From Candidatus Peribacteria bacterium RIFCSPHIGHO2_01_FULL_51_35 (GTDB taxonomy: Bacteria > Patescibacteriota > Gracilibacteria > Peribacterales > Peribacteraceae): DNA of 57,198 nt. The stretch covers positions 86,578 to 143,775 of the forward strand of contig MFXP01000002.1 of NCBI GenBank assembly GCA_001787535.1. Direction: 5' to 3'. The notes below the pieces were generated by a model that ran no database searches, was not told where the DNA came from, and saw only the letters and a list, made by a program, of their open reading frames with translations. The position numbers and the translations under genes were made by a program. Below are positions 23,773 to 31,722 of this stretch, in pieces. The number at the start of each line of letters is the position of its first letter. Positions within the stretch are counted from its first letter, which is position 1.

Positions 23773-23856
23773 GTATGGATTCTATCACGCAGATTAATCG
23801 TTGCGACACAAATTAAAAAAACCAGCGAAGGCAAGCTCTGCTTGCTTGGAACCGCA

Positions 23857-24705
23857 CTACCAGCTCCCTCCCGCTCCCCCGCCACCGAACGATCCTCCAC
23901 GGAAGCCGCCGAATCCCCCACCGCCTCCGCCACCCGGCCCCCATCCTCCGCCCGCCCACCACTTTGTTTTTCCACGGGATTTGTAATTTTTCGAGATGAC
24001 GTAATCCAGCAACAACCCGAGGAGGACAAGGATCGGTATCGCGAGCCAGAAGGAAATAATCACTGCCAGAAGGATGCCGAAGGCACCGCCGAAGATTCCT
24101 CCCATCCACCATGATTTCGTGCGCGCCATGATCGCTGCCAACCACTGGAGCATGATGAAGAGGAAGAAGAGCAGGAATCCCCACATGCCCGATGTGTCTT
24201 TCTCCTCCGCATACCGTTCTGCCGTGTATTCACCGCCGATGTGCATCCGGAGCGCCTGGACGCCCGCCAAGATTCCCGCTGCGTAGTTCCCGTCGCGGAA
24301 GTGCGGAACAATGTCTGTCTCGATGATGCCCTTCGCCACGATGTCGGGCACGGCTCCTTCCAAGCCATATCCCGTCGCGAGGAACAGTTTTCGTTCTTCA
24401 TGCGCAATGAGCAGCAGAATGCCATTGTCATTCTCACCTGTTCCTACCCCCCATGCGCGGCCTATCTCCACAGTTCTCTCGGCGATGTCCGCTCCGTCCA
24501 ACGATGGAATGATCAGGACTGCAATCTCGTTCGACGTTGCTTCACGATAATCGGACAATATCTTTTCGATGCCGGCTTCATCCTCCGCGGAAAGCACGCC
24601 TGCGGCATCCGTCATGAACCCGTCATTCACAGGAATGTCCAGTGCAAAGGCAGGCGCTGAGGAAAAGAGAAGGAAAGCCGCGAGGAGCAACCGCGATCGC
24701 ATCAT
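23857..24705 (-). CDS. TPM-domain membrane protein with Gly-rich tail
   Basis: This protein has 282 residues. A signal peptide ends at AFA near residue 21. Residues 25-150 form a TPM (YgcG-type) domain with NDGFMTDAAGVLSAEDEAGI, IAVLIIPSLDGADI, GRAWGVGTGENDNGILLLIA and RKLFLATGYGLEGAVPD. Two or three membrane segments follow (WGFLLFFLFIMLQWLAAIM and LLAVIISFWLAIPILVLLG). The C-terminus is the typical Gly-rich stretch, with FGGFRGGSFGGGGAGGSW at the end. TPM proteins occur widely next to LemA, as here, where the start overlaps the end of lemA. The joint role at the membrane is not firmly known. Confidence 0.93.
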   Translation of the reverse strand: MMRSRLLLAAFLLFSSAPAFALDIPVNDGFMTDAAGVLSAEDEAGIEKILSDYREATSNEIAVLIIPSLDGADIAERTVEIGRAWGVGTGENDNGILLLIAHEERKLFLATGYGLEGAVPDIVAKGIIETDIVPHFRDGNYAAGILAGVQALRMHIGGEYTAERYAEEKDTSGMWGFLLFFLFIMLQWLAAIMARTKSWWMGGIFGGAFGILLAVIISFWLAIPILVLLGLLLDYVISKNYKSRGKTKWWAGGGWGPGGGGGGGFGGFRGGSFGGGGAGGSW

Positions 24706-25277
24706 TAATCTTCGAAATTGACGGGTGGGGCGTTTTCGGAGCCTTCCGCACTTTCAAAATAACTCTCGGCGGCGAATCCAAACATTCCCGCAAGAATGTT
24801 CGTGGGGAAACGCCGCGTGCGGATGTTGTAGGCGCGCACGGCATCATTAAAATCCCTGCGTGCCGTGGAGATCCTGTTCTCAGTGCCCTCCAACTGCGTC
24901 ATAAAATCACGGAATGCTTGCGTGGCCTGGAGCTGTGGATAGTTTTCGACCGTCACCAGGAGCCGAGCCAACGCGGAATCAAAATCCTCCGCTGCGCCAA
25001 TCTGTTCGCCGCGGTTGTCCGCAGAGAGCCAATTCGTACGTGCTTGCGTGACTTGTGTGAGCGTCTCTTGCTCAAAATTTGCAGCGCCTTTCACCGTGCT
25101 CACAAGATTCGGAACCAGATCCATTCTGCGTTGATACTGTGTTTCCACCTGTGCCCAAGAACCATCGACAATTCCCTTGGCATTGATGAGGCCGTTGTAT
25201 CCCGTCCAGACCCAAACAAGGAGGACGGCAACAACACCGAGAACAATGAGAAGTGTGCGATTGCGTGCGAGAGGCAT
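24705..25277 (-). CDS. lemA: LemA family protein
   Basis: This protein has 190 residues with one N-terminal membrane segment (LLIVLGVVAVLLVWVW) and then a helical bundle. YNGLINAKGIVDGSWAQVE, QYQRRMDLVPNLVSTVKG and YNIRTRRFPTNILAGMFGF are the conserved LemA blocks. The gene overlaps the TPM gene start by one base, the common lemA-TPM arrangement. The protein is membrane-anchored with its bulk probably outside. Its biochemical role is not settled for the family. A TATACT box lies about 28 nt upstream of the ATG, so unlike many genes here it may have a short leader. Confidence 0.95.
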   Translation of the reverse strand: MPLARNRTLLIVLGVVAVLLVWVWTGYNGLINAKGIVDGSWAQVETQYQRRMDLVPNLVSTVKGAANFEQETLTQVTQARTNWLSADNRGEQIGAAEDFDSALARLLVTVENYPQLQATQAFRDFMTQLEGTENRISTARRDFNDAVRAYNIRTRRFPTNILAGMFGFAAESYFESAEGSENAPPVNFED

Positions 25278-25397
25278 ACGAAAGGGAGGGAGAAACAGTA
25301 CTGAGTATAGAAGTTTCCCTGCATTCTGGAAAGACTGACTGACTGATCCCCGAAAAGGAGCGGACTGCCCGCACCTTTCATTTTCAGGGCGCGATGG

Positions 25398-25631
25398 TTA
25401 GTACGAAGGATTTGAGGTGGTGTCCGTAGACTCGGGAACATTCATCTGTCCATCGATGCCAATATTGATACCGGAATCATCCGTAGCGGGCACTGCACCC
25501 GGGAGACCGTTCAACGCGAAGAACGCGAAGACTGCCAATGCCACAAGGGCAACCAGCAGCACAACCATTAACGCTGCACTGATACCTGCGGATTCGGCAT
25601 CCGAATGATGCACGTGGTGTACTTCTGCCAT
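25398..25631 (-). CDS. Small single-pass membrane protein (77 aa)
   Basis: The ATG at 25631 gives a protein starting MAEVHHVHHSDAESAG, a His-rich N-terminus, followed by one membrane helix (LMVVLLVALVALAVFAFFAL) and an acidic Gly/Asn-rich tail ending TTSNPSY. The longer frame upstream has no promoter support. The His cluster could bind metal, but this is speculation. It lies upstream of lemA on the same strand, separated by about 120 bp. No family recognised. Confidence 0.75.
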   Translation of the reverse strand: MAEVHHVHHSDAESAGISAALMVVLLVALVALAVFAFFALNGLPGAVPATDDSGINIGIDGQMNVPESTDTTSNPSY

Positions 25632-25761
25632 ATGCGAGAGGGGGAAAAATAAAGCGTTCTGCACTGTACGACGCTTCCGCGAACCTTTTCTTACATAAAC
25701 ATGCACTATTGCCTGCTCTATGGCTTACAAAAGCGAGTAGCTATACACTAAAAATACGAAT

Positions 25762-25838
25762 CGGGACGTAGCTCAGTTGGCTAGAGCGCACGGTTCGGGA
25801 CCGTGAGGTCGAAGGTTCGAGTCCTTTCGTCCCGACCA
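25762..25838 (+). tRNA. tRNA-Pro (CGG)
   Basis: This is a 77-nt cloverleaf: acceptor CGGGACG with CGTCCCG, discriminator A and an encoded CCA. The anticodon stem-loop CACGG-TTCGGGA-CCGTG gives CGG. The T-arm GGTTCGAGTCC is canonical. A 17-bp copy of its 3' end lies downstream at 25909-25925. Confidence 0.97.
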
Positions 25839-25841
25839 TTC

Positions 25842-25858
25842 GTCCCGCAAAGCGGGAC
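25842..25858. repeat. GTCCCGC hairpin, dispersed family
   Basis: GTCCCGC-AAA-GCGGGAC is a perfect 7-bp stem right after tRNA-Pro. Related hairpins occur at 25994-26009, 36051-36070 and 38370-38387, all with a (G)TCCCGC arm and its complement around 2-4 nt. Confidence 0.75.
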
Positions 25859-25908
25859 TCATGGCAAGCCACTCAATTGTTCGAGCTTGCCCTGAGCGCA
25901 GCGAAGGA

Positions 25909-25925
25909 TCCTTTCGTCCCGACCA
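25909..25925 (+). repeat. 17-bp duplicate of the tRNA-Pro 3' end
   Basis: TCCTTTCGTCCCGACCA is identical to the last 17 bases of tRNA-Pro (25822-25838). A weaker third copy (CATCCCGACCA) lies at about 26025-26035. Direct repeats of a tRNA 3' end are typical of attachment sites of integrating elements, though no integrase is present in the window. Confidence 0.8.
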
Positions 25926-26041
25926 GAGTAATCATTCCCAATACAATTGAATTGAAAGGAATTCTATCTGCGAACGACCTCGCCGTAGTCCCGTCCCGCA
26001 TGTGCGGGAGGACGAAGGCGGGTCATCCCGACCACTTCTCT

Positions 26042-26419
26042 ATGCAGGATCTCCAAAAAAGAATCTGGCGAACCGTAACCGGCATTCTGCTCGGTTTCAT
26101 ACTCTCCGCATTTATTGCTGCACTCTTTCCATGGAACCTGGGAATGGTTTTTCCATTTCCCGACCTAGCAGCCAAATTCGTATCTGCACCGGTTCTGGCT
26201 ATCCCCGTTCTGCTGGATTGGATTGTGCCTGCTCGATTTGAGGGCATTATCTATATCATTTTAATTTCCTTATTTTATCCCGCCCTTCTCGGCATCTATT
26301 TCTACTTTGGCGGGGAAAAGCAAACGTGGTCGACGGTCATGATAGAAGTACTGATCGTGCTTGGGCTGCTTGGACTGGGATTTGTAGGCTGGGGCGTCAT
26401 GTCCATTGGCATTGATTGA
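26042..26419 (+). CDS. Small multi-pass membrane protein (125 aa)
   Basis: The ATG at 26042 starts MQDLQKRIWRTVTG. The longer upstream frame runs through the tRNA-derived repeats and is rejected. Three to four membrane segments follow: ILLGFILSAFIAALFPW, VLAIPVLLDWIVP, IIYIILISLFYPALLGIYFY and a final VLIVLGLLGLGFVGWGV. The polar residues are few. I recognise no family; a small inner-membrane protein of unknown function is all that can be said. Confidence 0.65.
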   Translation: MQDLQKRIWRTVTGILLGFILSAFIAALFPWNLGMVFPFPDLAAKFVSAPVLAIPVLLDWIVPARFEGIIYIILISLFYPALLGIYFYFGGEKQTWSTVMIEVLIVLGLLGLGFVGWGVMSIGID

Positions 26420-27106
26420 ACGCAAAGCTCGATGAATGCTCAATAGCGAACTATGCCCAAGTACCTTCAAAAATAATATAAGAAAACATAACTAGCATTA
26501 TTCAATGCCCAACAGCCGTCCACCTACGGCATTCTTGTACACAAAATTTGTACAATATTTTATAGTATATCTAGGTCTCCAGGCATACCTATAGACCCTA
26601 ATACCCTCTTTAGAAGGATAGGATAGGTTACCTCACGAACAACTAATTGAATCAAGTAATGCTAGACATCAAAACCTGCATACGTAAACTGCCGCAGCCC
26701 TCCCAAGGGCACTACTATGAAAGACGTGAAGCCAATCTCACACCGCGCTTCACTCCCGCTCGTGTTTACGCACGCGCTTCTCATCACCTTCCTGGCACTG
26801 AACATGGTGATGAGCCTCCCTGCAGTTGGTTAAGGAGGATTACGGAGTGAATGCACCGGATCGCGCGAAGGAAGCAGTGCGACAAGCGAACCACATCAAC
26901 TCGGACGACCCCCTTACTGGGCGGCCGTCATTTTGAAATAGAGAAACGTTATTTGACTTTTTTTGCCCCGCCGCAGGGTGCAAAATCGCTTCATGGAGAG
27001 CGAAATCCCTCCAAAATTTGACTCAATGAAAGAGTGGCATTTCTTATACTTTAAAAAATCTGAAGGTCTGCTCTCAAAAATACATATGCAAGCGATCGGC
27101 TATTCC
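26420..27106. other. 687-bp spacer with operator-like inverted repeat and two doubtful small frames
   Basis: This is mostly AT-rich and empty. A perfect TTGTAC-N9-GTACAA inverted repeat lies at 26535-26555, with TATAGT at 26561-26566, which could be an operator and promoter. A 38-codon frame at 26717-26833 (MKDVKPISHRASLP, then a hydrophobic stretch) could encode a membrane peptide. It is followed by AGGAGG at 26834-26839 and a 29-codon GTG frame at 26847-26936. Neither is convincing without homologues. Confidence 0.4.
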
Positions 27107-27622
27107 TCAGCGTTTAATCTCCTTCAAAAGCCCTTCTGCTACCGTTTCGGATGGTGCAGGATTGCCATCATCCTTTTCCAGAGTGACCCGTACGGAGGTA
27201 TATGACCGAAGATCTGCGTCGCCAATGTGCTTCAACTGATGTCGCACGTCTCCGAAAGGCGTGCGCAAATGCCCCGTGGAGACGGGCTCGCCCCCGGACT
27301 TACTGAGCCATGCTTCATAGAAAAAGCCCTCCGGAGCACGTTCAATGTTCAATTGGATGGTATGAATGAAGGTTCCATCTTCCAAATAATGCGCCTGAGC
27401 AACGCCGTTTGCAGGTGTTCCGGGGACGCCTCCCATGGCCGTGAGTGCAAACCAGAGTTCCCTGCCGTGATCCGGCGTCGTGACAGGGCTTTGGCCTGGC
27501 ATCACTTGCTGCAGCACTTGCGTGCCAATGGTCGCATTGTCATCATTGCCAACCTTGACCGCCTCGGGAACGCATCCCGCAAGAAGCGCAAGCAGTCCGC
27601 TGAGAAAGAAGAAGTGTTTCAT
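27107..27622 (-). CDS. Lipoprotein with RskA-like (anti-sigma-K) domain
   Basis: The ATG at 27622 gives MKHFFFLSGLLALLAGC, a lipoprotein signal with the lipobox Cys at residue 17. The domain from about residue 55 (ELWFALTAMGGVPGTPANGV through APEGFFYEAWLSKSGGEP) and the end segment (VRVTLEKDDGNPAPSETVAE) resemble the extracytoplasmic RskA domain of anti-sigma-K factors. No sigma-binding part or membrane helix precedes it, so it would be a lipid-anchored extracellular version. TG-C-TATGCT at 27630-27635 lies 7 nt before the ATG, suggesting a leaderless mRNA. Function unknown. Confidence 0.8.
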   Translation of the reverse strand: MKHFFFLSGLLALLAGCVPEAVKVGNDDNATIGTQVLQQVMPGQSPVTTPDHGRELWFALTAMGGVPGTPANGVAQAHYLEDGTFIHTIQLNIERAPEGFFYEAWLSKSGGEPVSTGHLRTPFGDVRHQLKHIGDADLRSYTSVRVTLEKDDGNPAPSETVAEGLLKEIKR

Positions 27623-27654
27623 CGGAAGAAGCATAGCATGCACCACCATTATCA

Positions 27655-28065
27655 TCATCGCACTCCCGTAAAAGAAAGATTCTTGACCTGGCCGTCTGGG
27701 TTTTGGATCTTCTGCAGTGAACTTTGTACTTTTTCCAACGGGCAGGCGCCGGATGTGCGTTCGATGTGTGTCGGAAGCGTGAGAACGAATTTATAATGCT
27801 TGGAGGGCAAATGGGTGAGATCCTTCCCCTCTACCGCATCCAACGTTGAGAAATTACCGTTCATTTTTTTCTCGATGGAAAGAGTGCCCCCCAATTCTTC
27901 TGCCAACAGATTCGCAAGTTCCAGAAGCAAACCTGCCGTTCCACCAATGAGATCATTTTCATCGGAATGGAGAACGGGAAATACGAATGAAGAGAAAAAA
28001 CTGATACGACGAAGTGCAATGATGGAACAAGTCTTTCCTGTAGTGAGCGACGTCGAACTATTCAT
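27655..28065 (-). CDS. Hypothetical protein (136 aa)
   Basis: The frame encodes an apparently soluble protein with LHSDENDLIGGTAGLLLELA, LLAEELGGTLSIEKK and LPSKHYKFVLTLPTHIERTS. The stretch around the double-Gly helix looks conserved, but I cannot assign a family. It lies between the O-antigen-ligase-like gene and the lipoprotein gene on the same strand with spacers of about 30 bp, so it is probably part of that unit. The exact start is uncertain. Confidence 0.6.
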   Translation of the reverse strand: MNSSTSLTTGKTCSIIALRRISFFSSFVFPVLHSDENDLIGGTAGLLLELANLLAEELGGTLSIEKKMNGNFSTLDAVEGKDLTHLPSKHYKFVLTLPTHIERTSGACPLEKVQSSLQKIQNPDGQVKNLSFTGVR

Positions 28066-28096
28066 AAGGGATCAGTATTCGAAATAGTCCAGAGTT

Positions 28097-30133
28097 TTAC
28101 CACAAATACCCGGGCGGCCTGGCTTCCAACTTTGCACGCTCTTCTTTTGCATGCCGGTCGATGCGAGCGGCAAGGATCTGGTACTTGGGCGCCTCATCGG
28201 GATAGAGTTCTCCCAACGTATCCGTAACGGCGATGAATGCTTCCACATTGTGGCCGAGAGCGATGAAGTGCGTGTTCTCCACAATGGCAGTGGCATAGGC
28301 CAACAGGAGCTGATCGATCTCTGCCTTGCGCGCACCGATCGCTTGGCTGTTTCCGGATTGATTGAGTGCATCTAAAAGTCCGTACATCGTGGAAAGATCA
28401 TTGTATTTGGAGACGCTGTATGCCTGCTCGTAGGAACGCTCAGCTAATGAGAGATCGCGATGCTTCAACGCCAGATCGCCTTGCAGTTTCCATCCCCGCG
28501 CATCTTCCTGATTCATCGTAAGATAGGAATCCAGCGCATCCTGCGCCGCCGGGAAATTGCCGGCTGCGGAAAGTAGCTGCGTCCTGCTTAAGTGCATATC
28601 GCGGGAGAAAATTTCTCCGCGTGATCGCTCGTACCATGCCAGTGCTCGCTCACGATCACCTTGAATTTCTGCATGACGACCCAGCGAAGAAAGAATCAAA
28701 TAGCGTCCTTCGCTCACTGTAAGAATAAGAAGAACGCATGCAAGAAGCACTTCTGTACCTAACACCATCTTACGTGGCATTTCTGGTGTTCCTGAGGAAG
28801 AGCGCACGAGCAACCCGAGCATCAACCAGAACGGCAATGCAATGCCGACGAATTGGACATTGAAATCGATGAGATTATGCGCCAGCACCCCCAACACACT
28901 GATGCTGAGGATTATTGCCACGGGCGTGAGTGTCTTGCGCCGCGCTTTTAGGACAAGCGGCTTCGCGATGAAGAACAGCAGTGCCAGGAAGAAGAGTGCG
29001 GCTGGAATCCCCCGCTCCGCAGCGTATTTCAAGAAAATATTATGCGGATGGTCGGACGTTGCGAGGACATTCTTCTGCATCGAAGGCTGCACAAAACGGA
29101 AACTGTAGGGTCCGAATCCAAACAAAGGTTTTTTGAGCGTTAAGCGAATCGCTTGGGCGAAAAATTGACTTCGTTCGCTGACGGACGATCCCCCTTCATC
29201 AGAGGTAAAAGTAACTTTCTCTGTGACTGATGCAACCGGATAGAACTGCTGCCGCACGGAATTGACGAAGCCGAACGTGCAGAGAGAAACAATCAGAATG
29301 ATCCCGGAGGCGAAAAAGATCTTTCGCCACTGCAGATCACCCACGAAACGGAGAAGCGGATTCCCGGAAGAAATCGCGGGTGGATTCTTTGATGATGTGC
29401 CTGACACAAAGCGCGTCAGCAAAAAAAGGATGATCACCTGTCCGACAAACGCCAGCACCGCCCCGCGCGAATAACTCAAAAATAAGCATCCGACGACGAA
29501 GCCGAGCAGAAGCAGTCGCAGCAGATATGCGCGATGATTCTTTGTTTGAAATAAAAACCAGTAGAAGACAGGCCACGCGAGGAGCAGAAACTGCGCCCAC
29601 GCATTCGGCCAGTAATCGGTATGAAAGCGATGGTCAAAGAACGGACCGACGAAACGGTTCACCGGTTGCAGAATGTACACGGCGAACCCCAGCACACATG
29701 CTCCGATGGCGATGACGAGGAGCAGATAAAAGAAACGATCGTGAAACGTCATGCTCTGTTCGCCATCCTCCGGCAACCGCGCTGCCCAGAAAAAGAGCAG
29801 CACGAGCGAGGTATCGCGCAGCACTTCGTCCAATCCGTAATTTTTGGTCGTGGACAAAACGAAACTGATCATCGTCCACAGAACAAAGAGCACGGCAGGA
29901 ATCCACACGGCACGCGGAATGGTTCGTACAATCATCCTCTTCATCCGAATGCGCCACCATGTGAAGAGTGTGACGATTCCTGCGACACCCGTCAGCAGCC
30001 ACGTGCTCTCCAAACTTTTTCCTCCGCGAAAGAGAAGCACAAAAACCAGGAGTAGGAGGACGGCCCATTCATGCAAACGTTTCTGCACCGCCCATTCGCC
30101 GAAACGACCGAGTGCCTCAGCAGAGATTCTCAT
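28097..30133 (-). CDS. O-antigen ligase/polymerase-like membrane protein with TPR-like tail
   Basis: This protein has 678 residues. About twelve membrane segments span residues 20-460, with a long outer loop that carries ERSQFFAQAIRLTLKKPLFG, GFGPYSFRF and TSDHPHNIFLKYAAERG. The H-N motif in SDHPHNIFL is the Wzy_C/O-antigen-ligase (WaaL) signature. The C-terminal 200 residues are helical and TPR-like (GDRERALAWYERSRGEIF and AERSYEQAYSVSKYNDL). Such proteins join or polymerise lipid-linked glycans at the outer face of the membrane, and related enzymes glycosylate pilin. CATACT at 30140-30145 lies 6 nt before the ATG, so the mRNA may be leaderless. Confidence 0.9.
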   Translation of the reverse strand: MRISAEALGRFGEWAVQKRLHEWAVLLLLVFVLLFRGGKSLESTWLLTGVAGIVTLFTWWRIRMKRMIVRTIPRAVWIPAVLFVLWTMISFVLSTTKNYGLDEVLRDTSLVLLFFWAARLPEDGEQSMTFHDRFFYLLLVIAIGACVLGFAVYILQPVNRFVGPFFDHRFHTDYWPNAWAQFLLLAWPVFYWFLFQTKNHRAYLLRLLLLGFVVGCLFLSYSRGAVLAFVGQVIILFLLTRFVSGTSSKNPPAISSGNPLLRFVGDLQWRKIFFASGIILIVSLCTFGFVNSVRQQFYPVASVTEKVTFTSDEGGSSVSERSQFFAQAIRLTLKKPLFGFGPYSFRFVQPSMQKNVLATSDHPHNIFLKYAAERGIPAALFFLALLFFIAKPLVLKARRKTLTPVAIILSISVLGVLAHNLIDFNVQFVGIALPFWLMLGLLVRSSSGTPEMPRKMVLGTEVLLACVLLILTVSEGRYLILSSLGRHAEIQGDRERALAWYERSRGEIFSRDMHLSRTQLLSAAGNFPAAQDALDSYLTMNQEDARGWKLQGDLALKHRDLSLAERSYEQAYSVSKYNDLSTMYGLLDALNQSGNSQAIGARKAEIDQLLLAYATAIVENTHFIALGHNVEAFIAVTDTLGELYPDEAPKYQILAARIDRHAKEERAKLEARPPGYLW

Positions 30134-30216
30134 GACTGCAGTATGCCCCGAAAGAGAGATATTCGGAAGGCGGGAAAAGCTGTACGTCCAGCCAAAAATA
30201 CGCTATAATAGAGGGA

Positions 30217-30483
30217 ATGAAACACAAACTTACAGAGGTACGATTGTTCCTGCTGCAAGCGACGCTTGCGGTGATTGTCGTGCTCCTCTTCGTGTTTCTC
30301 ATGATGAAGATCACCGGACGTCTTCCTCCCATGAACGCCTCCGGCATCTACTCCCCCGCTCCCACCTACGGCATTCTTCGATTACCGAGCGGAGCCGAGT
30401 TCACGCGTGATATGTTCAAAAGTGCAGCGCCTGCAAAAACTAAAAAAGTGCCGCTGGTGAGGAGGGCGAAAGCTAAGAAATGA
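30217..30483 (+). CDS. Small membrane protein (88 aa)
   Basis: MKHKLTEVRLFLLQATL is followed by a single membrane helix (AVIVVLLFVFLMMKI), a Pro-rich extracytoplasmic part (GRLPPMNASGIYSPAPTYG), and a very basic end (KTKKVPLVRRAKAKK). TATAAT at 30204-30209 lies 7 nt from the ATG, fitting a leaderless transcript. It is divergent from the O-antigen-ligase-like gene. There is no recognisable family. Confidence 0.65.
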   Translation: MKHKLTEVRLFLLQATLAVIVVLLFVFLMMKITGRLPPMNASGIYSPAPTYGILRLPSGAEFTRDMFKSAAPAKTKKVPLVRRAKAKK

Positions 30484-30487
30484 ACTA

Positions 30488-31005
30488 CCGCCAGCTTACG
30501 CAGGCGGTGTCCTTACAGGGCAAGCTTCGCTTGTCCGGCATCCTCTCTGCCTTGGTGTTCGATATACCTCTTGATCGTTTGCTCATTGATGCCAACCGTG
30601 GACACAAAATATCCACCTGACCAGATGCCTCCACCGTCATAGTAGACCTCGCTGAGGAACGTGAATTTGTTCTTGAGGTGACGGGCAGTATTGGATTTAA
30701 GAATGGTCACAGCTCTACCTACAGGCATTTTTGGTGGAATCCAGAGCAGAAGATGGATGTGATCCTCATCGTGATTTACCTCCACAATCTCCATCTCCGG
30801 ATAGTGCCCAGCAAGCTCTTTTAGTGTTGCTTTCATGTAATTGAAGACACCATCGTTAAAGATCTTGCGACGGTACCGAGTGACCAGAACAAGATGGTAG
30901 AGACAATGATAGACGCAATTGGATTGGCGTTTGCACTCCATGCCAATATCTTAGGCCAACCGTGAGGATGCCGGAACCTCTGCATCCGCCAGCTTACGCA
31001 GGCGG
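30488..31005. mobile_element. IS200-type element bounded by identical short palindromes
   Basis: A Y1 transposase gene (30513-30941) is flanked in the same orientation by two identical 20-nt sequences (CCGCC-AGCTTACGCA-GGCGG) at 30488-30507 and 30986-31005. Each is a 5-bp hairpin with a 10-nt loop. IS200/IS605 elements carry subterminal hairpins recognised by TnpA. These copies may be those ends, or REP-like units. Exact element ends cannot be fixed here. Confidence 0.6.
30513..30941 (-). CDS. tnpA: IS200/IS605-family Y1 transposase (TnpA)
   Basis: This HUH single-strand transposase has 142 residues. CVYHCLYHLVLVTRYRRKIF is the family N-terminus, DEDHIHLLLWIPP holds the His-x-His metal motif, and the catalytic Tyr lies near SGGYFVSTVGINEQTIKRY. 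It lacks the TnpB/IscB partner. The C-terminus (IEHQGREDAGQAKLAL) reaches the flanking palindrome. The gene is intact and potentially active; it would cut and join single-stranded DNA at hairpin-tagged ends. Confidence 0.95.
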   Translation of the reverse strand: MECKRQSNCVYHCLYHLVLVTRYRRKIFNDGVFNYMKATLKELAGHYPEMEIVEVNHDEDHIHLLLWIPPKMPVGRAVTILKSNTARHLKNKFTFLSEVYYDGGGIWSGGYFVSTVGINEQTIKRYIEHQGREDAGQAKLAL

Positions 31006-31157
31006 TTTTTCGGCGGAACTATAAAGAACCGTCAGTCAGGCTTCGGGACGGCTCGCTGTGTCATACTGAGGAGTCCTGAACGAAGTGAAGGACTTCTCAA
31101 AGAAGACCAGCGAGCCTCCTCAGCCTGACAAGGACGAGGCATGGTAGATTATTCGCT

Positions 31158-31508
31158 ATGCGGAAATATTATGTCTATATCCTGCTCTGCAGCGATGACA
31201 GTTACTACACAGGAGTAACAAACGATTTCGAGCGTCGCCTGCGGGAACATACCTATGGGCGCGATGAAAATTGCTACACCTACTACAAACGACCTGTAAA
31301 ACTGGTCTATGTGGCGACTTACCAATATATTTTGGATGCGATCGCACGTGAGAAACAAATCAAAGGCTGGAGCAGACAAAAGAAAGAGGCACTTATCACC
31401 AAGAATACAAAAGCACTGATTGAATTTTCGAAACGAAGAAAACCTTTCAAAAAACCTCAGTCTGTCAGGCTGAGGAGCCCGGAGCCCTTCGAAGGCTCTA
31501 AGGATTAA
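31158..31508 (+). CDS. GIY-YIG nuclease family protein (116 aa)
   Basis: MRKYYVYILLCSDDSYYTGV contains the GIY-like and YIG-like strands, and NDFERRLREH carries the conserved Arg. AREKQIKGWSRQKKEALI completes the compact nuclease. Residues past about 97 (QSVRLRSPEPFEGSKD) are encoded by the TCAGGCTGAGGAGCC-type repeat downstream and probably are not part of the original domain. TG-G-TAGATT at 31145-31150 lies 7 nt from the ATG. The gene is framed by TCAGGCTTCGGGACG and CCCGAAGCCTGACAGGC repeats (about 31036 and 31527), so it may move or coevolve with them. Confidence 0.88.
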   Translation: MRKYYVYILLCSDDSYYTGVTNDFERRLREHTYGRDENCYTYYKRPVKLVYVATYQYILDAIAREKQIKGWSRQKKEALITKNTKALIEFSKRRKPFKKPQSVRLRSPEPFEGSKD

Positions 31509-31576
31509 CTCCGCGGAGGGCGTCCCGAAGCCTGACAGGCGGCACTGCGAGTGTTACCATAATGACAAGCCGACGT

Positions 31577-31602
31577 GGTACGTCATTCGCGAATGACGTA
31601 CC
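31577..31602. repeat. 26-bp perfect palindrome upstream of tRNA-Leu
   Basis: The half-site is GGTACGTCATTCG plus its exact complement, centred on TCGCGA. It is inserted between GCCGACGTGG (31569-31578) and CCGTGGCGGAAT, which repeat the 5' end of the tRNA-Leu starting at 31632. It has the same length, centre and ACGTC arms as the palindrome at tRNA-Ser. Confidence 0.85.
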
Positions 31603-31631
31603 GTGGCGGAATTGATCCTTCGTTATTTCGT

Positions 31632-31717
31632 GCCGACGTGGCGGAATGGTAGACGCGCACGCTTCAGGAGCGTGTATCCTCACGGATGTGAGAGTTCGAG
31701 TCTCTCCGTCGGCACCA
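31632..31717 (+). tRNA. tRNA-Leu (CAG)
   Basis: This is an 86-nt type II tRNA: acceptor GCCGACG with CGTCGGC, then A and an encoded CCA. The anticodon stem-loop CACGC-TTCAGGA-GCGTG gives CAG, with a long variable arm and a GAGTTCGAGTCTC T-arm. Confidence 0.97.
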
Positions 31718-31722
31718 GAACA

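Noticed and set aside
26963-27205. 80-codon plus-strand frame overlapping the RskA-like lipoprotein gene
   Set aside because: The lipoprotein on the other strand has a lipobox and promoter; the overlap and composition point to chance.
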